Assembly (NCBI GenBank): GCA_017996845.1
Contig: JAGOGF010000003.1
Location: 1 to 64,000, forward strand
Length of the DNA stretch: 64,000 bases
Direction: 5' to 3'
Source: Butyrivibrio sp.
GTDB taxonomy: Bacteria; Bacillota_A; Clostridia; Lachnospirales; Lachnospiraceae
Shown here piece by piece: positions 16,651 to 27,737 of the stretch (the first letter of the stretch is position 1; each line of letters opens with the position of its first letter). The translations under genes and the position numbers were made by a program. The notes under the pieces are model-generated. The model made no database searches, had not been told where the DNA came from, and saw only the letters and a list, made by a program, of their open reading frames with translations.

Positions 16651-19584
16651 ATGGCATCAGGAAAGAGAACATATAACAAAAAGAAAAAAGCAACGGGGAA
16701 AACAACGAAAAGAGGAAACGGTAAAGGACAGTCATACAGAAAAAATGAACCTTTGAATTACGCACTTCGCAGTGAGATATTGATCATTGTGCTGCTGGCG
16801 CTGATGTTGTTCCTTTTTCTGTGTAACTTTGGTGTCTGTGGCAGCTTCGGAAATATGATGAGCAGCATAATGTTCGGTATTTTCGGGTTCATGGCGTATT
16901 TCACACCGATTCTGATTTTTTTCGGAGTTGTTTTTTATATATCAAATGATGGTTCAGTGGCAGCAATCCGTAAGATTATTGCAGGAGTGGTGCTGGCACT
17001 TTTGTTTGGCATACTTGCTGAAATGATCAGCGGAAGAATGCTGACGTATGAGAACTATAATCTGCTGACTGTTTATACGGATGCAGCGGCAGGGAAGAAT
17101 GGAGGCGGGGTACTGGCAGGATCCCTGTGTTACCTTTGCTATCATACGTTATCCATGGCAGGAACGGTGATATTGATTCTTGTGCTTGGTACAATCAGCA
17201 TCGTTGTTCTGACGGAGCGATCAGTAATTGCGGGACTCCGCAGCGGCGGACATCGTGTAATGGAGCGGGCTGGAGAAGATGCACAGGATTATCGCCGTCA
17301 GATGGAAGAACACCGGATCCGTAACGAAGAAAGAAAAACCAGAATTGTGGAAGAAAAGAAGCTTGCGCTGGAACAGAAAGAGGATGAAAAAATTCTCCGG
17401 ATGAATCGGAAAGCAAGTGGAATTACGGCTGCAATAGATTTGAAAAAAGACGAAGAGATTCAGAAAGAGGAGCCTGAAAAACAGATAGCAGCGGTAACTT
17501 CTTCTGTAAAAAGCGTTTTTATTCCGGAAGAAGATGAGATTCATGATGATATTCATGAAATCACAATACATACACACATGCAGACAGATGTGGAAAAAGA
17601 TGGACAGAGAGTCATTCATACCGGACCAATGATTCATGCCTATGAAAATGCAAATGCTGTTCCATCCCTGCCGGAGCAGCCGGAGCAATATGAGCAGCAG
17701 GAATATGCAGGTGAAACAGAGCGGGAAGAATACCTGCAGGATGAGCCAATACTGCCGACTGCAGTAACAGATGAAGCGGCAGGAACAGAAGATGATGAAC
17801 GATGCGGGAGATCCGAGAAACGAGGATCAGGAGCACGTCTGCAGGCAGTACTTCCGGAAGAGGAATTGCCTGATATTCCGATTCACAGAGAGACTGCAGA
17901 AATAAATGACGGTTATACGGTTCATACGCAGGAGCATATTTCTCCGGTAAAAAAATCGCAGCAGATTGATTCCCATGCATCCGCACCGATTATGGTTCCG
18001 GAACCTGGAATGCCGCAGGGAGGAAAGGGATTGCCGCAGAACCTTGAGCGGGTATCCGGTAATGGAATTCAGCAGGAAATTACGCAGAAAGAGTCAGCTC
18101 TGCCCAGAAAATATGTTTTTCCGCCTCTTTCGCTTCTGAAAAAAGGTATTAAGAATACAAATACAGATTCAGAGAAGCAGCTGAAAGAAACTGCGATGAA
18201 ACTGGAAAAAACATTAAAAACGTTTGGTGTGAATGTTACGGTAACAGATATCAGCCAGGGACCTGCTGTTACGCGATATGAACTGCAACCGGAAGTCGGG
18301 GTTAAGGTCAGCAAGATTGTTAATCTGTCTGATGATATCAAATTGAACCTTGCTGCTACTGACATTCGCATTGAAGCACCTATTCCGGGGAAACCTGCAG
18401 TTGGAATTGAGGTCCCGAATAAAGAAAATTCCATGGTTGCACTGCGCGATTTGTTTGAGGCAGAAGAGTTTCAACATTTTACATCCCGTCTTGCCTTTGC
18501 TGTCGGCAAGGATATTGCCGGCAAAACGGTTGTGACCGATATTGCCAAAATGCCGCATCTTCTTATTGCGGGAGCAACCGGTTCCGGCAAATCAGTCTGT
18601 ATCAATACGATGATCCTGAGTCTGATTTATAAATCAACTCCGGAAGAGGTCAGATTGATCATGATAGATCCGAAGGTTGTAGAACTGAGTATATACAATG
18701 GCATTCCGCATTTGCTCATACCGGTTGTTACGGATCCAAAAAAAGCTGCCGCGGCTTTAAACTGGGCAGTGCAGGAAATGACTACCAGATATAAAAAGTT
18801 CGCAGATGCAGAAGTTCGGGATCTCAAGGGTTACAACGAGTATGTGCAGGCACATGATACAGAGGATGAAAATCTTGTGCGCATGCCCCAGATCGTTATT
18901 ATTGTGGATGAGTTGGCAGATTTGATGATGGTGTCAGCCAATGAGGTGGAAGAGGCAATCTGCCGGTTGGCGCAGCTGGCACGGGCAGCAGGTATTCATT
19001 TGATCATCGCAACGCAGAGACCTTCTGTAGATGTTATTACAGGACTGATCAAGGCCAATATGCCCAGCAGGATTGCTTTTGCAGTATCAAGCGGAACAGA
19101 TTCGAGAACCATTCTGGATATGAATGGAGCTGAAAAACTACTTGGAAAAGGCGATATGTTGTTTTATCCGCAAAATTATTCCAAGCCGGTAAGAATACAG
19201 GGAGCTTTCGTGTCTGACCAGGAAATTCAGGGTATTACGGATTTCCTGAAAAAACAGACCGCAGAAACGGCATACAGCAGTGATATTCAGGAAAAAATTC
19301 AAAATATTCAGGGGGCAGGTATAATGGGGGCTCCTGATCCGGAAAATTCGGATCGGGATGAATACTTTGCTGACGCAGGCAGATTCATTATTGAAAAGGA
19401 CAAGGCGTCTATCGGAATGTTACAGCGTGTGTTTAAAATCGGATTTAACCGTGCAGCCAGAATTATGGATCAACTCTGTGACGCAGGGGTCGTAGGAGAA
19501 GAAGAAGGCACAAAGCCCAGAAAAGTACTGATGAGCCAGGAAGAGTTTGAGCAGATGGAGGAAGATTATGAAAACAGACATTGA
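16651..19584 (+). CDS. FtsK/SpoIIIE DNA translocase
   Basis: A 977-residue membrane-anchored DNA pump that moves chromosome ends across the division or sporulation septum. A basic N-terminal tail (1-35) is followed by four or five membrane helices (about 45-195). A long acidic Glu/Gln/Pro-rich linker runs to about 490. The alpha/beta motor follows, with Walker A GATGSGKS at 641-648, Walker [13 protein letters not shown] and the family signature [22 protein letters not shown]. The C-terminal gamma winged-helix domain (about 905-970) contains [20 protein letters not shown], used for reading oriented KOPS/SRS DNA sites. It cannot be said from sequence whether it acts in vegetative division, sporulation or both. 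The next gene, fhs, starts inside its last 17 bases. Confidence 0.92.
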   Translation: MASGKRTYNKKKKATGKTTKRGNGKGQSYRKNEPLNYALRSEILIIVLLALMLFLFLCNFGVCGSFGNMMSSIMFGIFGFMAYFTPILIFFGVVFYISNDGSVAAIRKIIAGVVLALLFGILAEMISGRMLTYENYNLLTVYTDAAAGKNGGGVLAGSLCYLCYHTLSMAGTVILILVLGTISIVVLTERSVIAGLRSGGHRVMERAGEDAQDYRRQMEEHRIRNEERKTRIVEEKKLALEQKEDEKILRMNRKASGITAAIDLKKDEEIQKEEPEKQIAAVTSSVKSVFIPEEDEIHDDIHEITIHTHMQTDVEKDGQRVIHTGPMIHAYENANAVPSLPEQPEQYEQQEYAGETEREEYLQDEPILPTAVTDEAAGTEDDERCGRSEKRGSGARLQAVLPEEELPDIPIHRETAEINDGYTVHTQEHISPVKKSQQIDSHASAPIMVPEPGMPQGGKGLPQNLERVSGNGIQQEITQKESALPRKYVFPPLSLLKKGIKNTNTDSEKQLKETAMKLEKTLKTFGVNVTVTDISQGPAVTRYELQPEVGVKVSKIVNLSDDIKLNLAATDIRIEAPIPGKPAVGIEVPNKENSMVALRDLFEAEEFQHFTSRLAFAVGKDIAGKTVVTDIAKMPHLLIAGATGSGKSVCINTMILSLIYKSTPEEVRLIMIDPKVVELSIYNGIPHLLIPVVTDPKKAAAALNWAVQEMTTRYKKFADAEVRDLKGYNEYVQAHDTEDENLVRMPQIVIIVDELADLMMVSANEVEEAICRLAQLARAAGIHLIIATQRPSVDVITGLIKANMPSRIAFAVSSGTDSRTILDMNGAEKLLGKGDMLFYPQNYSKPVRIQGAFVSDQEIQGITDFLKKQTAETAYSSDIQEKIQNIQGAGIMGAPDPENSDRDEYFADAGRFIIEKDKASIGMLQRVFKIGFNRAARIMDQLCDAGVVGEEEGTKPRKVLMSQEEFEQMEEDYENRH

Positions 19585-21238
19585 GATTGCACAGGAAGCA
19601 GTGAAGCTTCCAATTGTAGCGGTTGCGGCAAAGGTTGGAATTGAAGAAGATGATCTTGAACTGTATGGCAAATATAAGGCAAAGCTGACGGAAGATTATC
19701 TGACCAAAATCAATCAGAACAAGAGGGGAAAACTGATTCTTGTTACAGCGATCAATCCAACTCCGGCTGGAGAAGGCAAGACAACAACAAGCGTGGGACT
19801 TGGTGATGCGATGAACCGGCTTGGTTATAATACCATGATTGCACTTCGGGAACCTTCTCTTGGACCATGCTTTGGCATAAAAGGCGGTGCAGCTGGCGGC
19901 GGTTATGCACAGGTTATTCCAATGGAAGATTTGAACCTGCATTTTACGGGTGATTTTCATGCAATTACGTCTGCCAATAATCTTCTGGCAGCACTTCTGG
20001 ATAATCATATTCAGCAGGGAAATGAGCTTGGAATTGATACCAGACAGATTGTATGGAAAAGATGCGAAGATATGAATGACCGTGTACTGCGTAATATAGT
20101 CGTTGGAATGGGTGCAAAAGGAGACGGGGTCGTACGTGAGGATCATTTTGTTATTACTGTTGCATCTGAAATCATGGCTGTTCTTTGTCTTGCAACTGAT
20201 ATGAAGGATTTGAAAGCACGATTGGCCAGAATCATTGTAGCGTATACTTATGATGGAAATCCCGTTACTGCCCAGGATATCAAGGCTGTTGGTTCCATGG
20301 CTGCTCTATTGAAAGATGCGATCAAACCCAATCTGGTGCAGACGTTGGAGCATACTCCGGTTATTGTACACGGAGGACCTTTTGCAAACATAGCACATGG
20401 CTGTAATTCTGTTCGTGCAACCGAAACAGCACTTCATCTGGCGGATTATGTTGTGACGGAAGCTGGGTTTGGCGCAGACCTTGGTGCAGAGAAGTTTCTT
20501 GATATCAAATGCCGTGCAGCAGGACTGCATCCGGATGCCTGTGTATTGGTTGCAACCATTCGAGCACTGAAATATAATGGCGGAGTAGAAAAAGCAAATC
20601 TTGCGACAGAAAACCTGGATGCATTGCAGAAAGGAATTGTTAACCTGGAGAAGCACATTGAAAACATTCAGCAATATGGCGTTCCTGTTATTGTAACACT
20701 AAATTCATTTTTGACAGATACATCTGCTGAAATTGAGTTTGTCAGAAATTTCTGTAAGGAAAGAAATTGCGACTTCGCTTTATCCGAAGTATGGGCAAAA
20801 GGCGGAGAAGGCGGAGAAGAACTTGCAAAAGAAGTAATTGGTACACTTACAAATAAAGAGAGCCATTATGCACCCATTTATACCGATGATATGTCTCTTA
20901 CAAATAAGATTTATGCGATTGCAACAAAAATATATGGTGCAGATGATGTTGCTTATACTGCTGCAGCAAAAAAACAGCTTGCACGGATTACAGAACTTGG
21001 ATATGGAAATCTTCCGATCTGTATGGCTAAGACACAGTATTCACTTTCAGATGATCCTAAAAAAATTGGCAGGCCAAGAAATTTTGATATTACAGTAAGG
21101 GAAGCATATGTATCTGCAGGAGCCGGATTTGTTGTAGCGCTGACAGGTTCAATTGTTACAATGCCGGGACTGCCGAAGAGACCTGCTGCATTTGATATTG
21201 ATGTAGATGACAGCGGTAAAATTGTTGGTTTATTTTGA
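19568..21238 (+). CDS. fhs: Formate-tetrahydrofolate ligase
   Basis: A 556-residue enzyme that joins formate to tetrahydrofolate with ATP, the entry point of formate into the one-carbon pool and the methyl branch of acetogenesis. Diagnostic motifs are the P-loop [31 protein letters not shown], and [19 protein letters not shown]. Start 19568 is preceded by GGAGG at six bases and overlaps the end of ftsK, so it may be translationally coupled to it despite the unrelated function. folD follows 43 bp downstream. No other acetyl-CoA pathway gene is present in the window. Confidence 0.95.
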   Translation: MKTDIEIAQEAVKLPIVAVAAKVGIEEDDLELYGKYKAKLTEDYLTKINQNKRGKLILVTAINPTPAGEGKTTTSVGLGDAMNRLGYNTMIALREPSLGPCFGIKGGAAGGGYAQVIPMEDLNLHFTGDFHAITSANNLLAALLDNHIQQGNELGIDTRQIVWKRCEDMNDRVLRNIVVGMGAKGDGVVREDHFVITVASEIMAVLCLATDMKDLKARLARIIVAYTYDGNPVTAQDIKAVGSMAALLKDAIKPNLVQTLEHTPVIVHGGPFANIAHGCNSVRATETALHLADYVVTEAGFGADLGAEKFLDIKCRAAGLHPDACVLVATIRALKYNGGVEKANLATENLDALQKGIVNLEKHIENIQQYGVPVIVTLNSFLTDTSAEIEFVRNFCKERNCDFALSEVWAKGGEGGEELAKEVIGTLTNKESHYAPIYTDDMSLTNKIYAIATKIYGADDVAYTAAAKKQLARITELGYGNLPICMAKTQYSLSDDPKKIGRPRNFDITVREAYVSAGAGFVVALTGSIVTMPGLPKRPAAFDIDVDDSGKIVGLF

Positions 21239-21281
21239 AAATAATAATCTTTTTTTCAGACATTTCAGAAAGGACAGATAG

Positions 21282-22142
21282 ATGAGTGCAGCTGTGATTG
21301 ATGGAAAGGCGATTTCCGCCCGGATTAAAGATGAACTCAGGGAAAAAGTACAAAGGATCAGGGAGAATAAGAATATCGAAATCACGCTTGCTGTCATATT
21401 GGTTGGAGAAGATCCTGCTTCACAGGTATATGTGAGGAATAAGAAAAAAGCCTGTGAATATATTGGATTTTGTTCTATTTCATATGAACTTCCCCAAAAT
21501 ACGTCACAGGATAAACTTCTGGCGCTGATTGAAGAATTGAATGAACGGGAAGATATAGATGGGATTCTGGTACAAATGCCTTTACCGGAACAGATTGATG
21601 AAAATGTTATTATTCGGGCAATCCGTCCCTCCAAAGACGTGGATGGATTTCACCCGCAAAATGTCGGTGCGCTCTGCATTGGAGAACCTGGATTTATATC
21701 CTGTACGCCAGCTGGAATTATCCAATTACTCAGACGTTCCGGAATTGAAATGTCGGGCAGGGAATGTGTAATTGTAGGAAGAAGTAATATTGTCGGAAAA
21801 CCGATGGCAATGCTCATGCTGCGTGAAAATGCAACCGTAACAGTGGCCCATTCCAAAACAGCAGATCTTCAAAAAGTATGTAAGAGGGCAGATATTCTGA
21901 TAGCGGCAATCGGAAAGGCAAAGATGATTACCGCAGAATATATCAAGGAAGGTGCGACAGTCATTGATGTAGGCATTAATCGCGATCCTGAAACCGGGAA
22001 ACTGCAGGGAGATGTGGATTACGAAAATGTGTACAAGCATGCCGGAGCTATTACTCCTGTGCCTGGCGGGGTAGGACCAATGACGATTGCGATGCTGATG
22101 AATAACTGCTATGAAGCAGCTGCAATGAATGGAAAAATCTGA
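21282..22142 (+). CDS. folD: Bifunctional methylene-THF dehydrogenase/cyclohydrolase
   Basis: A 286-residue enzyme that interconverts 10-formyl-THF and 5,10-methylene-THF, generally with NADP. Motifs are YVRNKKKACEYIGF (catalytic Lys region), LVQMPLP, VDGFHP, the nucleotide-binding VIVGRSNIVGKPMAMLML and TPVPGGVGPMTIAMLM near the C-terminus. A GAAAGGA ribosome site precedes the ATG. It sits directly after fhs, so the pair forms a formate-to-methylene-THF module. Confidence 0.95.
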   Translation: MSAAVIDGKAISARIKDELREKVQRIRENKNIEITLAVILVGEDPASQVYVRNKKKACEYIGFCSISYELPQNTSQDKLLALIEELNEREDIDGILVQMPLPEQIDENVIIRAIRPSKDVDGFHPQNVGALCIGEPGFISCTPAGIIQLLRRSGIEMSGRECVIVGRSNIVGKPMAMLMLRENATVTVAHSKTADLQKVCKRADILIAAIGKAKMITAEYIKEGATVIDVGINRDPETGKLQGDVDYENVYKHAGAITPVPGGVGPMTIAMLMNNCYEAAAMNGKI

Positions 22143-22164
22143 AGCAGAAGATGGAGTTTCATGA

Positions 22165-23643
22165 ATGAAGTGTCCGAACTGTGGTAAGGATGTTCCGGAA
22201 GGACATATGTACTGCGAAAGCTGTGGTACAGAGATCAAGATTGTTCCGGAGTTTGATCCTGAGGTCGAAAATAGAATAAGTGAGACTTTGTCGGATATGG
22301 CAGATTCGATCAATCCGGATAATCAGAATCCGGATGAGGAAAAGCAATTCTCCGAAAACGAACCTGTAAGAAGACGAATTCTGAAAGTACTGCGTAAGGT
22401 TTTGCGCAAATTCAGGCGTGACGCAGTGGTCTGGATGGTTTTGGGGCTTGCAGCAATTGCAGCAAGCCTGTGTTTTATTGTTTTGCATGTTCCGCAGCAG
22501 AAAACAGCGCAATATTATGTCAGTCTTGCAGAGACCGCAAGCTCTCACAACAATTATAATGAAGCAATCGCTGATCTGGAACAGGCATATCAGATCAATG
22601 AAAAGGATTCTGCTGTTATTTTTCTTCTTGCAACTTATCAGATGAAGCTGCAGCAGCCTGCGAAAGCAGTTGCGATTTTACAGCGGATCTTAAATTCAGC
22701 TGCATTTAATGAAGACGAAACGCAAAAAGCATACGAAGAGATGATAAAGATTTATGAATCGCAAGAAGATTATGCAGCGATCCATACAATTTTACAGGGC
22801 AGTCAGAATGATAAACTGATGCAGGAATATGCGGAATATCTTCCAGAGGCACCATCTTTTTCAGTTGCAGGTGGAAATTATGAAGATAAATTATCGGTGG
22901 AACTAAAGGATTCTTCTGACGGTACGGTCTATTATACGATCAATGGGGATACGCCGACTGCAAAGAATGTCAAATACGACAAGGCAATCAGTCTTGATGA
23001 AAGCGGGGACTATTTGATTCAGGCAGTTTTGATTAACAGTTATGGAATCAGCAGTGATACCGTTTCGGAAGAATATCATATTGCGCTTAATCTTCCCGCG
23101 GCTCCGCAGGTAATGGAAAAAAGCGGAATTTATACCCAGGATACCATGATTGTTGCAGTTGCTGATGCGGGATGTACCATTTTCTATACAACGGATAAAA
23201 GTACTCCGACCATGAAGTCAAAACAGTATGTTTCTCCGATTTCCATGCCGTATGGAGATTCAACCTTCAAATTTGCCGCATATGACAGTAAAGGAAATGC
23301 AAGTAAGATTACCAGTTGTTCCTATCATCTGAGTTATCCGAAACAGATTACGGAAGATCAGGCGATTGCTGCAGTCATCAGTGCATTGATGCAGCAGGAT
23401 GTGCTGCTGGACGCAAAAGGAAAAGTTCGTGGACTTGACGGAAAAAATGTTTATGTGGTCGATTCTGTGATCAATGTTGCGGATTCAGGCGAATATTACG
23501 CGATTTCAGAGTATCATGAGTACAATAACGGAACTCGTGAAAAGACGAATTATATGTATGCAGTCAGCACACAGACCGGTGCAGTCAGCAGAATGTCATA
23601 TGATTCATCTGGAAAATATTTTTTGGTGAACATGGCAAGATAA
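22165..23643 (+). CDS. Zinc-ribbon, TPR and chitobiase/FN3-like repeat membrane protein
   Basis: A 492-residue protein with no single named family. Residues 3-20 form a zinc ribbon (C3, C6, C17, C20: CPNCGKDVPEGHMYCESCG). An acidic stretch and a basic patch lead to one membrane helix at about 86-108. Outside the membrane, about 110-225 resemble TPR helices (YYVSLAETASSHNNYNEAI, AYQINEKDSAVIFLL). Then come two repeats like the chitobiase C-terminal/FN3-associated fold, each with the pattern YYTINGDTPT or FYTTDKSTPTMKS. The C-terminal 100 residues are unassigned. A cytosolic zinc ribbon with an extracellular repeat domain is a common layout for Firmicute envelope proteins of unknown role. Confidence 0.8.
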   Translation: MKCPNCGKDVPEGHMYCESCGTEIKIVPEFDPEVENRISETLSDMADSINPDNQNPDEEKQFSENEPVRRRILKVLRKVLRKFRRDAVVWMVLGLAAIAASLCFIVLHVPQQKTAQYYVSLAETASSHNNYNEAIADLEQAYQINEKDSAVIFLLATYQMKLQQPAKAVAILQRILNSAAFNEDETQKAYEEMIKIYESQEDYAAIHTILQGSQNDKLMQEYAEYLPEAPSFSVAGGNYEDKLSVELKDSSDGTVYYTINGDTPTAKNVKYDKAISLDESGDYLIQAVLINSYGISSDTVSEEYHIALNLPAAPQVMEKSGIYTQDTMIVAVADAGCTIFYTTDKSTPTMKSKQYVSPISMPYGDSTFKFAAYDSKGNASKITSCSYHLSYPKQITEDQAIAAVISALMQQDVLLDAKGKVRGLDGKNVYVVDSVINVADSGEYYAISEYHEYNNGTREKTNYMYAVSTQTGAVSRMSYDSSGKYFLVNMAR

Positions 23644-23790
23644 AAGTGAGAAATGACATTTCTGAGAAATGAAAGCATTTTTGCAGTATTGCTTTATCTA
23701 CAGATACACGATATTATGTAAGACAAATATTATCAGGATGGCACATCGCTTGCTCGCGGTGACCGGATAGAAAGAGAAAGAGGATAAAAA

Positions 23791-24663
23791 ATGTTCAAGA
23801 TTTTAGAAGCAAAAGAACTTGCTGCAAGCATCTTTGAGATGGTAGTAGAAGCTCCGCGTGTAGCTGGAACATGTCTTCCCGGCCAGTTTCTGATCATCAG
23901 AGTTGATTCAGACGGGGAAAGAATACCGCTTACAATCTGCGATTATGATCGTGAAAACGGAACTGTTGAAATTGTTGTTCAGGCAGTTGGTGCAGAAACA
24001 CAGAAGCTTTCAGATCTGAAAGCAGGAGACAGTCTGGCAGATGTAGTAGGCCCTTTAGGAAATCCTTCTGACCTTGTGTATGAGGATATTGAGGAACTGA
24101 AAAAAAAGAGTTTTGTTTTTATTGCAGGTGGAGTTGGTACGGCTCCGGTTTATCCGCAGTGCAAGTGGCTGAAAAAACATGGAATTATACCGGATTGTAT
24201 TATTGGTGCAAAAAATAAGGATCTGGTAATTTTGGAAGATAAACTCAGAGAAGTCAGCAATCTGTATATAACGACAGATGATGGCAGTTACGGCAGAAGC
24301 GGCATGGTAACAAAGTGTCTGCAGGATCTGGTAGCAGAAGGAAAACATTATGATCATTGTGTGGCTATTGGTCCGATGATCATGATGAAGTTTGTATGCA
24401 AACTGACTAAAGAACTGAATATTCCTACCGTGATCAGTATGAATCCGATTATGGTGGATGGTACAGGTATGTGTGGAGCCTGCCGTCTGACAGTCGGTCA
24501 GAAAGTAAAGTTTGCCTGTGTGGACGGACCGGAGTTTGATGGACATCTGGTTGATTTTGATCAGGCGATGAATCGTATGAAATTATACAAAACAGAAGAA
24601 GGCAGACAGATCCTTGAATTAAAAGAGGGAGATTCACATCATGGCGGATGTGGAGTTTGCTGA
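23791..24663 (+). CDS. nfnA: NfnA-type FAD/NAD-binding [2Fe-2S] subunit
   Basis: A 290-residue ferredoxin-NADP reductase-like subunit. The FAD domain (about 1-100) includes PGQFLIIRVDSDGERIPLTI, the NAD domain has FIAGGVGTAPVYPQ, and a C-terminal [2Fe-2S] site uses C228, C231, C243 and the final CGVC. With the downstream flavoprotein it matches NADH-dependent reduced ferredoxin:NADP+ oxidoreductase (NfnAB), an electron-bifurcating enzyme. The same pair has also been called sulfide dehydrogenase or glutamate synthase accessory subunits, which cannot be excluded. The 147-bp gap upstream holds no clear riboswitch. Confidence 0.85.
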   Translation: MFKILEAKELAASIFEMVVEAPRVAGTCLPGQFLIIRVDSDGERIPLTICDYDRENGTVEIVVQAVGAETQKLSDLKAGDSLADVVGPLGNPSDLVYEDIEELKKKSFVFIAGGVGTAPVYPQCKWLKKHGIIPDCIIGAKNKDLVILEDKLREVSNLYITTDDGSYGRSGMVTKCLQDLVAEGKHYDHCVAIGPMIMMKFVCKLTKELNIPTVISMNPIMVDGTGMCGACRLTVGQKVKFACVDGPEFDGHLVDFDQAMNRMKLYKTEEGRQILELKEGDSHHGGCGVC

Positions 24664-24712
24664 TCAGAACTGCAGTTAGAACAGATCATTTTCAGAAACG
24701 GAGATTATTGGA

Positions 24713-26098
24713 ATGGACGTATTAAAGAAGGTACCGGTTCGGGAACAGGATCCAAAGGTACGCGCAACCAATTTCGAAGAGGTTTGCTATGGATATAATA
24801 AAGAAGAAGCAGAGGAAGAAGCACTCAGATGTTTGAACTGCCCTAATCCGCAATGTGTGAAAGGTTGTCCTGTTGCAATTGAAATTCCGCAGTTTATTGA
24901 GGAAGTAAAAAAAGGAAATGTGGAACAGGCTTATCAGATTATCAGCAGATCGTCTGCACTTCCATCGGTATGCGGAAGAGTTTGTCCGCAGGAAAGCCAG
25001 TGTGAAGGAAAATGTATCCGTCAATATAAAGGAGATGCAGTTTCAATCGGCAAACTGGAGAGGTATGTTGCTGACACGGCAAGAGCAATGGGTATTATGC
25101 CTGAAGGCGCAAAGGAAAAGAAAACGCAGAGAGTTGCGGTTATCGGATCCGGACCATCCGGGCTTACCTGTGCCGGAGATCTTGCAAAGATGGGATATGA
25201 TGTGACAATTTTTGAAGCACTTCATGAAGCAGGCGGCGTTCTTGTTTATGGAATTCCCGAATTTCGTCTTCCCAAAGATGCGGTTGTCAAGAAAGAAATT
25301 GATAATGTCAGGGCACTTGGAGTGAAGATTGAAACGGATGTTGTTGTAGGAAAATCAGTAACGATTGATTCCCTGATGGAGAATGAAGGCTTTGATGCGG
25401 TATTCATTGGCTCGGGTGCAGGACTTCCCAGATTTATGAATATTCCTGGAGAGCAGAGTCTTGGTGTATTTTCTGCCAATGAATTTCTAACCAGAAGCAA
25501 CCTGATGAAAGCATTTGTACAGGGATCCACAACCCCGATTATGCATCCTAAAAAATGCGTTGTTGTCGGTGGCGGAAATGTTGCAATGGATTCTGCAAGG
25601 ACTGCACTTCGACTGGGTGCAGAAGTGCATGTTGTATATCGCAGAAGTGAGGAAGAACTTCCGGCCAGAAAAGAAGAAGTGGGACATGCAAAAGAAGAAG
25701 GAATTATATTTGATCTTCTGACCAATCCGATTGAAATTCTTGCAGACGAAAATGGTTGGGTAAGAGGCATCAGATGTATTCGTATGGAACTTGGGGAACC
25801 GGATGAATCAGGAAGAAGAAGTCCGGTAGAAATTGTCGGTTCTGAGTTTGAAATTTCATGTGACAGTGTGATTATTGCAATTGGGACATCACCTAATCCG
25901 CTGATCTCTGCTACAACGGAAGGTCTGGATGTAAACAGAAGAAAGTGCATTGTTGCAGAAGAAGAAAATGGTCAGACTTCCAAAAAGGGTGTATTTGCAG
26001 GTGGGGATGCTGTTACTGGTGCAGCAACCGTTATTCTTGCAATGGGCGCAGGAAAAGCTGCTGCAAAAGGAATAGATACGTATCTGAAAACACTTTGA
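24713..26098 (+). CDS. nfnB: NfnB/GltA-type NADPH-dependent flavoprotein
   Basis: A 461-residue flavoprotein of the glutamate synthase small-subunit family. The N-terminal Fe-S region has CLNCPNPQCVKGCPV and a second cluster of Cys (VCGRVCPQESQCEGKC). An FAD Rossmann motif VIGSGPSGLTCAGDLAK and the NADPH-binding VVGGGNVAMDSARTA follow, and FAGGDAVTGAATVILAMGAG closes the FAD site. No large glutamate synthase subunit is nearby, while the NfnA-like gene lies 49 bp upstream. The NfnAB bifurcating pair is therefore the better reading. Next to fhs and folD it would help balance NADPH and reduced ferredoxin. A terminator follows. Confidence 0.87.
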   Translation: MDVLKKVPVREQDPKVRATNFEEVCYGYNKEEAEEEALRCLNCPNPQCVKGCPVAIEIPQFIEEVKKGNVEQAYQIISRSSALPSVCGRVCPQESQCEGKCIRQYKGDAVSIGKLERYVADTARAMGIMPEGAKEKKTQRVAVIGSGPSGLTCAGDLAKMGYDVTIFEALHEAGGVLVYGIPEFRLPKDAVVKKEIDNVRALGVKIETDVVVGKSVTIDSLMENEGFDAVFIGSGAGLPRFMNIPGEQSLGVFSANEFLTRSNLMKAFVQGSTTPIMHPKKCVVVGGGNVAMDSARTALRLGAEVHVVYRRSEEELPARKEEVGHAKEEGIIFDLLTNPIEILADENGWVRGIRCIRMELGEPDESGRRSPVEIVGSEFEISCDSVIIAIGTSPNPLISATTEGLDVNRRKCIVAEEENGQTSKKGVFAGGDAVTGAATVILAMGAGKAAAKGIDTYLKTL

Positions 26099-26118
26099 AA
26101 TTAACTGCATATTTTCTG

Positions 26119-26160
26119 AACTGCCATATCTGTAGAAATCAGATATGGCAGTTTATTTTT
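26119..26160 (+). terminator. Rho-independent terminator after nfnB
   Basis: Perfect inverted arms (CTGCCATATCTG and its complement) around a 7-nt loop are followed by a T-rich run. It ends the nfnAB unit. Confidence 0.9.
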
Positions 26161-26237
26161 ACCTTAGGGTAAATTCATGTTATAATAACAAATGCAGGTG
26201 TCGTGGCGGAAATGCAGACATTTGAAGAGGGATATGA

Positions 26238-27221
26238 ATGAGTCATAGAGATAGACAGCGCATCTGGATTACCGCAGGAATTATTTTTGCAATTCTTATT
26301 TTGTTGATCATTACAATTGCAGTGGGGAAAATCAGTCAGAAAAGTGATACGGATGAGGCATCCATGCTGAGATCGGATATTGCAGCCTATACAGACAGCC
26401 AACTGCAGAATGTCCATCCGGCATCAGAGAAGACGGTGCAGACGCCGCAAAGCAATGCACTGATGTCAGCAGCTCCTGTCCAGGAAAAACAAAGGGATGA
26501 TGTTTCAGGTAATTCTCTTTATGAAACGACCGGTGCAGTGTTCAGAGATAAGAATAAATATGCGGAACTGAAATATGATACACAAAAGCAGCTTGCGGAG
26601 ATGATGGAATACTGGTCTCAGAATAATATGGATGCAGTATACGATCTTGTCTTTCTGGACAGATATGAAGCAATGTCAGCATCAGTTTCAGGGAATCAAT
26701 TTGTTTATTATGGAGATAAGGATGAATCAGGAGCGCCTGATGGAACAGGAATCGCAGTTTATGCGCAGGATCAGTATTATTATGGCAGCTGGTTCAAAGG
26801 TTTAAGGAATGGGAAGGGAGAATGGTACCAGTTCTATCCTAAGAATTCTGATAATGTTGTCGCGCTGCATATGTACTCAGGTGAGTGGGCAAATGATCTT
26901 CCGGATGGTGCAGGACAGGAACATTATGATTTTAATCTGAGTAAAATGGATGGGGTTTCCTTTTATCCGCAGAATGTGATCGGAAATTTTACAAAGGGAT
27001 TCTATAACGGACAAATGTATGTGATCACACAGGATCAAAGTGGTACTACAACCGAGTGGTACGGTACATGCAGCGAGGGAATCTGGACAGCACTTGGAAG
27101 TGCGGATTCACAGAATCGAATCCCGGCATTGTATCAGTCTGATCAGAAAGAACATTACATTTGGATGTCTGATGCGGCGAACAGAAACTACCGGGTTGAA
27201 AATCTGATTGCGGACAGATAA
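26238..27221 (+). CDS. Membrane-anchored MORN-repeat protein
   Basis: A 327-residue protein with a short basic N-terminus, one membrane helix (about 10-32) and a long outer part. After a low-complexity linker (about 50-100), the region about 155-255 has MORN-like units: YYGSWFKGLRNGKGEW, YSGEWANDLPDGAGQEHYDF and a weaker IGNFTKGFYNGQMYV. MORN repeats are short beta hairpins, here probably displayed outside the cell. A single helix without lipobox suggests a type II membrane protein. Its function is unknown. The next gene follows after 32 bp and also encodes a membrane protein. Confidence 0.78.
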   Translation: MSHRDRQRIWITAGIIFAILILLIITIAVGKISQKSDTDEASMLRSDIAAYTDSQLQNVHPASEKTVQTPQSNALMSAAPVQEKQRDDVSGNSLYETTGAVFRDKNKYAELKYDTQKQLAEMMEYWSQNNMDAVYDLVFLDRYEAMSASVSGNQFVYYGDKDESGAPDGTGIAVYAQDQYYYGSWFKGLRNGKGEWYQFYPKNSDNVVALHMYSGEWANDLPDGAGQEHYDFNLSKMDGVSFYPQNVIGNFTKGFYNGQMYVITQDQSGTTTEWYGTCSEGIWTALGSADSQNRIPALYQSDQKEHYIWMSDAANRNYRVENLIADR

Positions 27222-27253
27222 GCAGGATAATTACGAAAGGAGGACAATATAGT

Positions 27254-27733
27254 ATGAGTTATCAAAGCAGTGAAGAACAAGCGAAAGATAACCATTCATC
27301 AGCATATATGCTGTTGTTTTTTGGAATTATCGGTTTGATGGCTGATGCGGTTGTGTTTGTAATAAATCCAATGGGAATGCCTGTTTTTAATCAATATCTT
27401 TCTTTTGGCGTTATGGGCGCTCTTTTTATCCTTTTTATTGTAATGGGCGGATTGTCCATGCGGAGCTATAAACGTCTTAACAGAAAAGCAGATGAGGAAA
27501 ATTCTCTTAAAAAAGCTTTGGAAGACTGGTGTCATGCAAATCTGACACAGGAAACGATTGACAGGAACTGTGCAGAAGATCAGGATGCGGAGGATTCACA
27601 GACAGAAGGAATATATTTTCTGCGTACGGGTTATATGAAGGAGCAGATTCAGAAAAAATTTCTAAATCTGGATGAGGATCTTTTGGATCATTTTGTTGAT
27701 ACCTATTATACTGAATTATACGGAGAACAGTGA
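27254..27733 (+). CDS. Small membrane protein, 159 residues
   Basis: A 159-residue protein with two hydrophobic helices (about 16-36 and 50-72), separated by a short loop, then a charged cytosolic tail of about 85 residues that is rich in Glu and Asp. It has a strong AAAGGAGG ribosome site. The tail contains no motif I recognise. It lies between the MORN-repeat gene and rlmH, whose start codon is only four bases past this gene's stop. Confidence 0.7.
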   Translation: MSYQSSEEQAKDNHSSAYMLLFFGIIGLMADAVVFVINPMGMPVFNQYLSFGVMGALFILFIVMGGLSMRSYKRLNRKADEENSLKKALEDWCHANLTQETIDRNCAEDQDAEDSQTEGIYFLRTGYMKEQIQKKFLNLDEDLLDHFVDTYYTELYGEQ

Positions 27734-27737
27734 TAGA

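Noticed and set aside
19463..20146. Reverse-strand open frame of 227 codons opposite ftsK and fhs
   Set aside because: It spans the junction of two clear forward genes and shows no family motif.
23644..23790. Riboswitch or small RNA before nfnA
   Set aside because: A short GAAATG/CATTTC hairpin is present at about 23650, but no known aptamer pattern or T-run.
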